This document shows positions 1 through 6,023 of a stretch of 8,742 nucleotides of DNA, piece by piece; the stretch's first letter is position 1, and each line of letters starts with the position of its first letter. This DNA comes from an uncultured Alphaproteobacteria bacterium (GTDB taxonomy: Bacteria; Pseudomonadota; Alphaproteobacteria; CAAHEQ01; UBA3637). The position numbers and the translations under genes were made by a program. The stretch lies in contig CALXTZ010000058.1 in the NCBI GenBank assembly GCA_944391545.1, positions 1 through 8,742 on the forward strand, written 5' to 3'. Under the pieces are notes generated by a model. That model was not told the origin of the DNA, did no database searches, and worked only from the letters and a program-made list of their open reading frames with translations.

Positions 1-56
1 CCGTTATTCTTTTTCTGGGGGGTGGGTGTAAGTGTTAAGCGATTGAAGAAATGCAT
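1..56 (-). CDS. 5' fragment of an unidentified divergent gene
   Basis: Reading leftward from an ATG at 56-54, the frame stays open to the window edge and gives 18 codons (MHFFNRLTLTPTPQKKNN). A purine-rich ribosome binding site (AAAGGAAAGGG on the minus strand) lies 8 nt before the ATG, and a TTGACA hexamer sits a further 40 nt upstream, so start, RBS and promoter agree. The N-terminus is polar with a short basic patch and shows no signal peptide. Too little is visible to name a family. Genes divergent from tpiA differ between alphaproteobacteria, and the residues do not match the N-terminus I would expect of a SurA/PpiD-type isomerase. It could still be a chance frame. Confidence 0.45.
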   Translation of the reverse strand, partial: MHFFNRLTLTPTPQKKNN

Positions 57-83
57 GGTTTATTCCCTTTCCTTTATGAATTT

Positions 84-112
84 TTTCTATCCCATCTGGC
101 GCTGCTTGTCAA
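84..112 (-). promoter_or_regulatory. Putative sigma70-type promoter of the divergent gene
   Basis: On the minus strand TTGACA (112-107) is followed after 17 nt by TAGAAA (89-84). The -35 is perfect and the -10 matches the consensus at 4 of 6 positions. It would start a transcript around 77 and leave a leader of about 20 nt before the ATG at 56. Confidence 0.45.
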
Positions 113-139
113 TAAAAAAACACCCGCAAAAGATAACAC

Positions 140-167
140 TTGAAAAATACGGATAATATGATAAAGA
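140..167 (+). promoter_or_regulatory. Weak candidate promoter of the tpiA operon
   Basis: TTGAAA (140-145) is followed after 16 nt by TAAAGA (162-167) in an AT-rich stretch 37 nt before the tpiA start. Several other -10-like hexamers (TAATAT at 154, TATGAT at 157) overlap, so the exact boxes are uncertain. The location between divergent genes makes a promoter here necessary. Confidence 0.35.
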
Positions 168-203
168 TAAAGCATCGTTTTAATTTCATAAGGGAAAGAA
201 AAG

Positions 204-965
204 ATGAGAAGAAAGTTAATTGCCGGAAACTGGAAAATGAACGGTTTGAAACAAGACGGAACGGCTTTGGCAAAAGGATTGGCGGATTTATATGGCGCAT
301 TGGCAGACGCTCCTTTTGACATGTTTATCGCGCCGCCGTTTACGCTGTTGTCGGCTGTGGTTGACGCGACGCGCGATTCAGGGATTTGGGTCGGCGGTCA
401 GGATTGTTCCATGTACGAATCCGGCGCGCATACGGGTGACATCAGCCCGGTTATGCTCAAAGATTTAGGCTGCGGCGGTGTGATTGTCGGTCATTCCGAA
501 CGGCGCGCCGATCACGGTGAAACGAATGAGATTGTGAAAGCCAAAGCACAGGCTGCTTTAAAGGCCGGCTTGGGTGTTATTATTTGTGTCGGTGAAACGT
601 TGGCGGAAAGAGAAGCCGGGAAAACATTGGATGTTGTCGGGGCGCAAATAGCCGGCTCTGTTCCGCAAGAATCCGAAGCCGGCCGCGTTGTGATTGCTTA
701 TGAACCGGTATGGGCCATCGGCACGGGCAAAACGCCGACGGCGGATGATGTGCAGGAAGTGCATGCCTTTATGCGTCAAAAATTGGCCGGATTGTTGGGC
801 GAAGAAACGGCGCAACAGATGCAATTGTTGTACGGCGGTTCGGTAAAACCGAGTAATGCCCAAGAATTGTTAAGCCTGCCGGATGTGGACGGTGCTTTGG
901 TCGGCGGCGCCAGCTTGAAAGTTGATGATTTTTGGGCCATTGCTTCGACTCAGTTGAGTGCGTAA
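204..965 (+). CDS. tpiA: Triosephosphate isomerase
   Basis: Interconverts dihydroxyacetone phosphate and glyceraldehyde 3-phosphate in cytosolic glycolysis and gluconeogenesis. The 253-residue product has the normal length for a complete (beta/alpha)8 barrel. Visible signatures are the substrate-binding NWK near the N-terminus (N9, K11), the electrophilic histidine in VGHSERR (H97), the catalytic base in AYEPVWAIGTG (E167) followed by the flexible loop 6 region, and the phosphate-binding YGGSV segment near residue 210. The ATG is preceded by AAGGGA with 8 nt spacing. It is the first gene of the operon, with a promoter needed in the divergent gap upstream, and its stop lies 13 nt before the preferred start of the next gene. 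Identification is secure. Confidence 0.98.
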   Translation: MRRKLIAGNWKMNGLKQDGTALAKGLADLYGALADAPFDMFIAPPFTLLSAVVDATRDSGIWVGGQDCSMYESGAHTGDISPVMLKDLGCGGVIVGHSERRADHGETNEIVKAKAQAALKAGLGVIICVGETLAEREAGKTLDVVGAQIAGSVPQESEAGRVVIAYEPVWAIGTGKTPTADDVQEVHAFMRQKLAGLLGEETAQQMQLLYGGSVKPSNAQELLSLPDVDGALVGGASLKVDDFWAIASTQLSA

Positions 966-978
966 TAGGTCTCAAAGA

Positions 979-1662
979 ATGGTTATTTTACTAAAAGTAA
1001 CAGCTTGCATGCTTTTGATGGGATTGATTTCTTTTCCATCTTATGCAACAGATGCGCGCTTTAAGGCATGCCTTGAGCAATTTCCGCAAGAAATTAATTT
1101 ACTTGATTCAGTCGATGAATTATCGCATCCGGTAGAAAAAAAGCAAATAACTGACTACGAGGTAAAAATACCGGGAATGGGTTATGGAGTCTATTATCAA
1201 GGGCGTCTAGTGATCAAAAATGATTTAAATGGAGAGGTTGGGCCTATGTGTCAGATCAGCTTTTTTGTTTATTCGGCGGAGATGAATCCTGAAACAAAAA
1301 TGATCCCTTTGTCACGAGAAGCTCAAGTCGAGCATTTAATTTTATCAACGGCTGCTCTGGGAAAAACAGCCGGTCGAACCAGAAAAAAGCTGGACTCTAT
1401 GACTAACAATATACCCGAGAATGCGCAGTTAATGGCTTTGTTCAGTGAGACAACTGTGGATGACATGTCGTTTGTGGTAGCGACAAGCTTATACGAAAAT
1501 GAAACGGAACGTATTCTGATCGGTTCTTATCAAAAACATTATTTGAAAACCTTGTTGACTTGTGATAGTTTGGGAGATATAGAAGCAGACAAGAAATACA
1601 TGTCGATAATTACCCCTAACTTCATGGAAGAAGCAGTTCATGCATTGAAAAAATGCCAATAA
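979..1662 (+). CDS. Exported protein of unknown function between tpiA and secG
   Basis: The 227-residue product starts with a hydrophobic segment and a plausible signal peptidase I site (FPSYA, then TDA), so it is probably periplasmic. The mature part is hydrophilic and holds four cysteines (in KACLEQ, PMCQIS, LLTCDS and the C-terminal KKCQ), enough for two disulfides. No catalytic motif or known domain is recognisable. The ATG at 979 has an AGG 9 nt upstream. A GTG at 958, overlapping the end of tpiA, would add MRNRSQR as a basic n-region and is a real alternative, though it has no clear RBS. A VTAC lipobox-like string near the N-terminus seems too early to be used. The gene looks more AT-rich than its neighbours and interrupts the usual tpiA-secG pair, which suggests a lineage-specific insertion. 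Confidence 0.8.
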   Translation: MVILLKVTACMLLMGLISFPSYATDARFKACLEQFPQEINLLDSVDELSHPVEKKQITDYEVKIPGMGYGVYYQGRLVIKNDLNGEVGPMCQISFFVYSAEMNPETKMIPLSREAQVEHLILSTAALGKTAGRTRKKLDSMTNNIPENAQLMALFSETTVDDMSFVVATSLYENETERILIGSYQKHYLKTLLTCDSLGDIEADKKYMSIITPNFMEEAVHALKKCQ

Positions 1663-1678
1663 GAGAAAGGAAATGTAA

Positions 1679-2017
1679 ATGCAAACAGTAATTTTAATTA
1701 TTCATATTATTTTAGCCGTTTTTTTGGTCGGTTTGGTTTTACTGCAACGTTCGGAAGGCGGTGCTTTGGGCGGTCTCGGTGGCGGAACGGGGGCCAGCTT
1801 TATGACAGGTCGTGCCGTCGGGAATATGCTGACAAAAATGACCTCTATTGTGGCTGCGTTGTTTGTGGTGACCAGCCTGACATTGGGAATCTTGGCAAAA
1901 CAGGAAGTCAAAACGGAAAGCTTATTGACAAACTTGCCGGTTCAAACGTCCGTTCCGGTTCAAGAACCGATTTCTATCCCGACTCCGGCCGCTGTTCCGA
2001 CGGATTCGGCTGAGTAA
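1679..2017 (+). CDS. secG: Preprotein translocase subunit SecG
   Basis: Small inner-membrane subunit that assists the SecYEG channel in SecA-driven protein export. The 112-residue product shows the family layout: a first transmembrane helix (about residues 3-22), the conserved cytoplasmic loop with LLQRSEGGALGGLGGG and a following GAS-phi-MTGR segment, a second transmembrane helix (about 54-72), then a Pro/Val/Thr-rich tail ending in DSAE. Such variable tails are usual in alphaproteobacterial SecG. AAAGGA lies 7 nt before the ATG, and the gene begins 16 nt after the preceding stop, so it is cotranscribed. A SecG next to tpiA is a known arrangement in this class. The identification rests on the QRSEGG loop plus the two-helix topology. 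Confidence 0.95.
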   Translation: MQTVILIIHIILAVFLVGLVLLQRSEGGALGGLGGGTGASFMTGRAVGNMLTKMTSIVAALFVVTSLTLGILAKQEVKTESLLTNLPVQTSVPVQEPISIPTPAAVPTDSAE

Positions 2018-2027
2018 GGAGACGTCC

Positions 2028-2849
2028 ATGCAAAAACATGTTTCTGTCGGAAACGTCGTTTTCGGCAATGATTTGCCGTTTGTGTTAATCGCCGGGCCTT
2101 GCCAGATGGAAAGCCGGGAACACGGGCTTGAAATGGCGCAGGCGTTGAAAGAAGTGACGGATCGGTTAGGGATTGCGTTTGTTTTTAAGGCTTCTTTTGA
2201 CAAAGCCAATCGAACCTCTTTAAACAGTGTGCGCGGGATGGGACTGGATAAAGGATTGGAGGCTTTTGCCGATATTAAATCCCAAGTCGGATGCTTAACC
2301 CTGACGGATGTCCATGAACCGGGGCAGTGTGTGCCGGCGGCTCAAGTTGTGGATATTCTGCAAATACCGGCTTTTTTATGTCGTCAAACGGACTTGTTGG
2401 TGGCTGCGGCGAAAACAGGGGCGGTTATCAATGTTAAAAAAGGTCAGTTCTTGGCCCCGTGGGATATGAAAAACGTTGCGGCTAAAATCGCCGATTCCGG
2501 AAATGATCAAATTTTGTTGACGGAACGCGGCGTGTCGTTCGGGTACAATACGTTGGTTGTGGATATGCGTGCGATGCCGATTATGAAAGAAACCGGGTAT
2601 CCGGTGATTATTGATGCAACGCATGCGGTGCAACAGCCGGGCGGTCAAGGGGCTTCCAGCGGTGGGGATCGTCGGTTTGCGCCGGTGATTGCCAATGCGG
2701 CGTTGTCAACGGGAATTGCGGGCGTTTTTGTCGAGACTCATAAAGATCCCGATAAAGCCCCCAGCGACGGGCCGAATATGATAGTCTTTAAGGGGTTGGA
2801 AAACTTATTGAAAAAGATGATGGCATTTGATAAGATTGCCAAAAGTTAG
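2028..2849 (+). CDS. kdsA: 2-dehydro-3-deoxyphosphooctonate aldolase (KDO-8-phosphate synthase)
   Basis: Condenses phosphoenolpyruvate with arabinose 5-phosphate to KDO-8-phosphate, the precursor of the LPS inner-core sugar KDO, in the cytosol. The 273 residues cover the whole family length. Diagnostic blocks are KASFDKANRTS, TDVHEP, QIPAFLCRQTDLL, NVKKGQFLAPWDM and FGYNTLVVDMR. The metal ligands of the metal-dependent class are all present: C25 in AGPCQ, H199 in DATHAV, E236 in FVETH and D247 in PSDGP. The E. coli type has Asn at the Cys position. The RBS AAGGAG overlaps the stop codon of secG, with only 10 nt between the two genes, so translation is probably coupled. In many alphaproteobacteria pyrG lies between secG and kdsA; it is absent here. 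Confidence 0.97.
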   Translation: MQKHVSVGNVVFGNDLPFVLIAGPCQMESREHGLEMAQALKEVTDRLGIAFVFKASFDKANRTSLNSVRGMGLDKGLEAFADIKSQVGCLTLTDVHEPGQCVPAAQVVDILQIPAFLCRQTDLLVAAAKTGAVINVKKGQFLAPWDMKNVAAKIADSGNDQILLTERGVSFGYNTLVVDMRAMPIMKETGYPVIIDATHAVQQPGGQGASSGGDRRFAPVIANAALSTGIAGVFVETHKDPDKAPSDGPNMIVFKGLENLLKKMMAFDKIAKS

Positions 2850-2877
2850 GAAACAGTCTTTCGAAAAGGAGAAATAA

Positions 2878-4164
2878 ATGACTGAAATTATTGATATTCA
2901 AGCAAGAGAAATTTTGGATTCCCGCGGGACGCCGACGGTTGAAGTCGATGTTATGCTGGAAAACGGGGCTTTCGGGCGTGCGGCGGTGCCGAGCGGCGCT
3001 TCAACCGGGGCGCATGAAGCGGTTGAATTGCGTGACGGAGACAAAGCGCGCTTTAACGGCAAAGGTGTTTTAAAGGCTGTTGATGCCGTGAACACGGAAA
3101 TTTATGACGCTGTGGTCGGTATGGATGCCGAAGATCAAATGGCGATTGACCAAACCATGATTGAATTGGACGGAACGGAAAACAAAGGCCGTTTGGGCGC
3201 TAATGCGATTTTGGGTGTTTCTTTGGCAACGGCGAAAGCGGCGGCCGAAGCTGTCGGATTGCCTTTATACAACTATATCGGCGGGACGTTTGCGCATGTG
3301 TTGCCGACTCCGATGATGAATATTTTGAACGGCGGTAAACACGCAGACAATCCGATTGACATTCAAGAATTTATGATTATGCCGGTTTCTGCGCCGTCTG
3401 TTGCCGAAGCTGTTCGGATGGGTGCGGAAGTTTTCCAAGCGTTGAAAGGTAATTTAAAAGCGGCCGGCATGAACACAAACGTCGGTGATGAAGGTGGTTT
3501 TGCGCCGAATATCGGATCTGCCAAAGAAGCGTTGGATTTCATTGTCAAATCCATTGAAACAGCAGGTTACAAAGCCGGTGATGATGTTGTGTTGGCTTTG
3601 GATGCGGCTTCCAGCGAATTTTACAAAGACGGTAAATATGTGATGGCCGGTGAAGGCAAAACATTCACGTCCGAAGAAATTGTTAAATACTATGCTGATT
3701 TGAAAGCGAATTATCCGATCATGTCTTTGGAAGATGGTATGGCTGAAGACGACTGGGAAGGTTGGAAAATGCTGACCGAGACATTGGGCGGTAAAATGCA
3801 ATTGGTCGGGGATGATTTGTTTGTAACAAATTCCAAACGTCTAGCCATGGGAATTGAAAAAGGCGTTGCCAACTCTATTTTGGTGAAAGTCAACCAAATC
3901 GGTTCTTTGACGGAAACATTGGATGCCGTGAATATGGCACATCGCGCCGGGTATACGGCTGTTCTGTCTCATCGTTCCGGCGAAACGGAAGACTCAACCA
4001 TCGCAGACATCGCTGTTGCGACGAACTGCGGCCAAATTAAAACGGGATCTATGTCTCGTTCAGACCGGATGGCAAAATACAATCAGCTCATTCGGATTGA
4101 AGAAGAATTGGGTGATACGGCAAAATATGCCGGGAAATCCATTTTTGCCCGTTTTTCTAAATAA
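2878..4164 (+). CDS. eno: Enolase (phosphopyruvate hydratase)
   Basis: Dehydrates 2-phosphoglycerate to phosphoenolpyruvate in glycolysis; PEP is also the substrate of the preceding KdsA. The 428 residues match the usual bacterial length. Seen in order: the N-terminal AREILDSRGTPTVEV block, the flexible SGASTG loop, NGGKHADN (H155), catalytic E205 in GDEGG, magnesium ligands D242 (ALDAAS), E285 (SLEDG) and D312 (GDD), the catalytic base K337 in VKVNQIG, and SHRSGETED (H365 to S367). AAGGAG lies 6 nt before the ATG. The gene is last in the operon, 28 nt after kdsA, and is followed by a rho-independent terminator. Alphaproteobacterial eno is often followed by a divIC/ftsB-like gene and the pyruvate dehydrogenase genes; here an accessory pilin gene follows instead. 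Confidence 0.98.
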   Translation: MTEIIDIQAREILDSRGTPTVEVDVMLENGAFGRAAVPSGASTGAHEAVELRDGDKARFNGKGVLKAVDAVNTEIYDAVVGMDAEDQMAIDQTMIELDGTENKGRLGANAILGVSLATAKAAAEAVGLPLYNYIGGTFAHVLPTPMMNILNGGKHADNPIDIQEFMIMPVSAPSVAEAVRMGAEVFQALKGNLKAAGMNTNVGDEGGFAPNIGSAKEALDFIVKSIETAGYKAGDDVVLALDAASSEFYKDGKYVMAGEGKTFTSEEIVKYYADLKANYPIMSLEDGMAEDDWEGWKMLTETLGGKMQLVGDDLFVTNSKRLAMGIEKGVANSILVKVNQIGSLTETLDAVNMAHRAGYTAVLSHRSGETEDSTIADIAVATNCGQIKTGSMSRSDRMAKYNQLIRIEEELGDTAKYAGKSIFARFSK

Positions 4165-4181
4165 GTAAAAACCGGTTAAAG

Positions 4182-4210
4182 AAGACCGCCTCTTTTGGGG
4201 CGGTTTTTTT
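4182..4210 (+). terminator. Rho-independent terminator of the tpiA-eno operon
   Basis: ACCGCC (4185-4190) pairs with GGCGGT (4199-4204). The stem extends inward by two pairs to a TTTT loop and is followed by seven T (4204-4210). It lies 17 nt after the eno stop. Confidence 0.9.
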
Positions 4211-4225
4211 ATGGGCAGAATTTTC

Positions 4226-4256
4226 TTGACAGATGCTGGGGGGGGGGGGGTAGAGT
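4226..4256 (+). promoter_or_regulatory. Promoter candidate with a G13 homopolymer in its spacer
   Basis: A perfect TTGACA (4226-4231) and TAGAGT (4251-4256, 4 of 6 matches to the -10) are separated by 19 nt, of which the last 13 (4238-4250) are all G. A spacer of 17 nt is optimal, so a tract of 11 G would give the best promoter and the present length a weakened one. The arrangement matches phase-variable promoters with homopolymeric spacers such as Neisseria porA. It drives the pilin-like gene, with a predicted leader of about 95 nt. The -10 is not strong, and a competing promoter exists downstream. Confidence 0.55.
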
Positions 4257-4307
4257 TGGAAAGGAAGAGGAAAAAGACAGTAAAATTCCCAATAAATGAG
4301 GGGGTCA

Positions 4308-4335
4308 CTGAACGGTTTATGGGTTAGAGTAAAAT
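4308..4335 (+). promoter_or_regulatory. Alternative, weaker promoter candidate for the pilin-like gene
   Basis: TAAAAT (4330-4335) is a 5 of 6 match to a -10. The best -35 at a suitable distance is CTGAAC (4308-4313, 16 nt spacing), which matches at only 3 positions. If active, it would give a very short leader and bypass the poly-G promoter. Confidence 0.25.
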
Positions 4336-4358
4336 AAAAAACAACAGGGAGACAAGAA

Positions 4359-5936
4359 TTGAAACAAATAAATCAGAAAAAAACGGATGAAATGGGAACG
4401 TCAGGAGCACATGAAACGGGTACCCGCTCCGGCCATTTAGATATTTCCCCCGCCGCGCCGAAAAAGTTCGGGCGCGCGGCGCGGCGGGTTCCTTCCCCCT
4501 CCGGCCGCAGCATGATTGAAATGCTGGGCGTATTGGCGATCATCGGGGTTCTGTCCATTACGGCTTTGGTCGGATTTACGTACGCCATGAACAAACACCG
4601 GGCGAATGAGACAATCTATGATGTGATGTTGCGTGGCACCAATGTCCCGATGGTGGATGAAAATTATGCAAGTAAACCGTCCGGCCATGAATTCCGGTTT
4701 CCTGATTTACCGGCGGGAACCTATTACCCGATGACAACAAAGAAAGATGCAGGGAGTTCATATTACGTAGAAGCAACGGGTGTGACATATCGTGTGTGTG
4801 AGATGATTTTAAAGATGAACCCGACAGACATCGACCAGATTGTTGTAGGGAATACGGTTTATCAAGGGGATAGTGACATTTGCGGGACGAGTGACGGCTT
4901 GGCGATGAAGTTCTGTTTTGGTGAAGATGGGACAATTTGTGACGGCACGGGACACGGTGGTTCTTCAGGCGGCTCAAGTGGCGGTAGTGGTGAGACATCC
5001 GGTTCTTCGGGCGGCTCAAGTGGCGGTAGTTCCGGCGGGACATCCGGCGGCTCGGGTAGCGGCACTGATCCTGTAGACCCGTGTGAAGGCATTATTGCCT
5101 CGACTGATTGCAGTATTACATCTGACGAAACGGATAGCAACGGCTGTGTGACGGTCAAGAAAATCACGTGTGGAAATGATACGTATTGTTCGGGAACTAC
5201 CTGTGAACCATGTCCTGCAGCAGAAACATGTGACGGTGAAAGTTGTTGTGCGTTAACGGGCCCCAATGATGTCTGCGGTCGCCCGACGAAAGAAGTCGGA
5301 ACAGTTACGACGGTGACACATTCGGATTTAAATGCGAACGGGTGTTGTGAAACAACGACAGAAGAAAGTTGTTCGTTTAGCCCGGTCACCCCACGCACGT
5401 GTACCCCGACTTGTGACGGGACATGCCAAAGTGGCGTTTGTGAATCAACCGTAATTGCATCTTGTAATGAAATAACACAGCATGTTTGTACGAATGGGAC
5501 GGATGAGTGGTGCTGTAATAACGGACAATCTTGCGGGACGGAAAAGGAAAGTTGCGGTACATGTCAAATTAACGGGAAAGAAACTTGTGCGAAGGATGGT
5601 CGTCCTCTTTCAATGGGAGGTTGCCCTGAAAATGCGGAAGAAATTTGTAAGGCTTGTGGGTTGGAGTTAGTATTGTATAATACAGGTTCATCAGGTATTG
5701 CATCGTATAAGTGTGGGGGACAGAAATTATGTGGGGTAAATGAAACTTGGCAGGCTAAAGGAATCGTTTTTTATTCTGATAAGACAGAAACTACTTCTAC
5801 GTATACTTGTGTTCCCAACAATTATGTTAAAATTTGTTATAATTATGGAGATGCAATGTGGGGATTTGATTATTACGCACCGGGAACGTCTTCATCTCAC
5901 GGGACGCATGAAGTTCCTTGTGAGGATTTACCTTGA
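4359..5936 (+). CDS. Pilin-like surface protein with Gly/Ser linker and Cys-rich C-terminal region
   Basis: The 525-residue product is modular. Residues 1-49 form a long basic leader, followed by a prepilin peptidase-type site G49/R50 with Glu at mature position 5 (RSMIEMLG) and a hydrophobic helix to about residue 76. A compact domain with four cysteines follows (about 80-195), then a Gly/Ser linker (about 198-236), then a region from C242 to the end with 34 cysteines. Within it, SD-x4-NGC-x7-C occurs at 255-271 and SD-x3-NGC-C at 322-338, which suggests diverged cysteine modules. The start is TTG at 4359, chosen because AGGGAG lies 7 nt upstream and no better start precedes the helix. The helix places it as a type IV pilin or pseudopilin relative; the rest suggests an extracellular, disulfide-stabilised head. 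Arg at mature position 1 is unusual. Function is unknown: adhesin or minor pilin are guesses. Confidence 0.85.
   Translation: MKQINQKKTDEMGTSGAHETGTRSGHLDISPAAPKKFGRAARRVPSPSGRSMIEMLGVLAIIGVLSITALVGFTYAMNKHRANETIYDVMLRGTNVPMVDENYASKPSGHEFRFPDLPAGTYYPMTTKKDAGSSYYVEATGVTYRVCEMILKMNPTDIDQIVVGNTVYQGDSDICGTSDGLAMKFCFGEDGTICDGTGHGGSSGGSSGGSGETSGSSGGSSGGSSGGTSGGSGSGTDPVDPCEGIIASTDCSITSDETDSNGCVTVKKITCGNDTYCSGTTCEPCPAAETCDGESCCALTGPNDVCGRPTKEVGTVTTVTHSDLNANGCCETTTEESCSFSPVTPRTCTPTCDGTCQSGVCESTVIASCNEITQHVCTNGTDEWCCNNGQSCGTEKESCGTCQINGKETCAKDGRPLSMGGCPENAEEICKACGLELVLYNTGSSGIASYKCGGQKLCGVNETWQAKGIVFYSDKTETTSTYTCVPNNYVKICYNYGDAMWGFDYYAPGTSSSHGTHEVPCEDLP
4404..4430 (+). repeat. Small nested palindrome in the pilin leader coding sequence
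   Basis: GGAGC (4404-4408) and GCTCC (4426-4430) form inverted arms around a 10-bp perfect palindrome, CGGGTACCCG (4417-4426), which overlaps the right arm by one base. Because of that overlap the two pairings exclude each other at their edge. Functional meaning is unknown. Confidence 0.4.
4449..4488 (+). repeat. GC-rich 12-bp perfect inverted repeat inside the pilin leader
   Basis: CCCGCCGCGCCG (4449-4460) and CGGCGCGGCGGG (4477-4488) are exact reverse complements around a 16-nt loop. A shorter competing stem, CGCGCC (4454-4459) with GGCGCG (4471-4476), is possible within the same bases. The element encodes the Pro/Ala/Arg-rich part of the prepilin leader just before the cleavage site. It is far more GC-rich than the surrounding sequence. 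It has no T-tract, so it is not a simple terminator. Confidence 0.8.
4959..5045 (+). repeat. Two tandem imperfect copies of a 42/45-bp Gly/Ser-coding unit
   Basis: Copy 1 (4959-5000, 42 bp) and copy 2 (5001-5045, 45 bp) both start GGTTCTTC and end GACATCC. They share an almost identical 30-nt first part; the second differs by one base there and carries an extra in-frame triplet. The unit is in frame and gives residues 201-214 and 215-229 of the pilin-like protein, so copy-number change would alter linker length without a frameshift. Confidence 0.85.
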
Positions 5937-5950
5937 CAGCGCGTCAATAA

Positions 5951-5975
5951 AAGGAGCTTTCGGGCTCCTTTTTTT
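5951..5975 (+). terminator. Rho-independent terminator of the pilin-like gene
   Basis: AAGGAGC (5951-5957) pairs with GCTCCTT (5964-5970) around a TTTCGG loop and runs directly into T-rich sequence to 5975. It lies 14 nt after the pilin stop. Confidence 0.9.
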
Positions 5976-5994
5976 ATGAAGCAATATAAAAAAC

Positions 5995-6023
5995 TTGACA
6001 AAACGATGAATGTTTGATATCCT
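5995..6023 (+). promoter_or_regulatory. Sigma70-type promoter of the small-protein/ankyrin operon
   Basis: TTGACA (5995-6000) is followed after exactly 17 nt by TATCCT (6018-6023). The -10 overlaps the left arm of an inverted repeat that may be an operator. The sequence around the -35 (AAAAACTTGACAAAA) recurs in the promoter of the second ankyrin gene. Confidence 0.65.

Noticed and set aside
1..56. C-tract (CCCACCCCCC) in the divergent fragment as a coding phase-variation tract
   Set aside because: The longest pure run is six bases, too short to argue for slippage without comparison to other strains.
4060..4308. Minus-strand open frame crossing the terminator and the poly-G tract
   Set aside because: It overlaps the 3' end of enolase and the terminator hairpin, has no RBS, and its poly-Pro stretch is only the complement of the G tract.
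4862..5398. A 178-codon minus-strand open frame rich in Pro and Glu, opposite the pilin-like gene
   Set aside because: It is the mirror of the Gly/Ser repeat (reverse codons give Pro and Glu). It has no RBS or promoter, and the plus-strand gene has clear domain structure.
5933..5947. TTGACA at the end of the pilin gene as another promoter
   Set aside because: The hexamer overlaps the stop codon, is followed by the terminator hairpin, and has no -10 at a suitable distance before it. It is more simply part of a small TTGAC/GTCAA palindrome.
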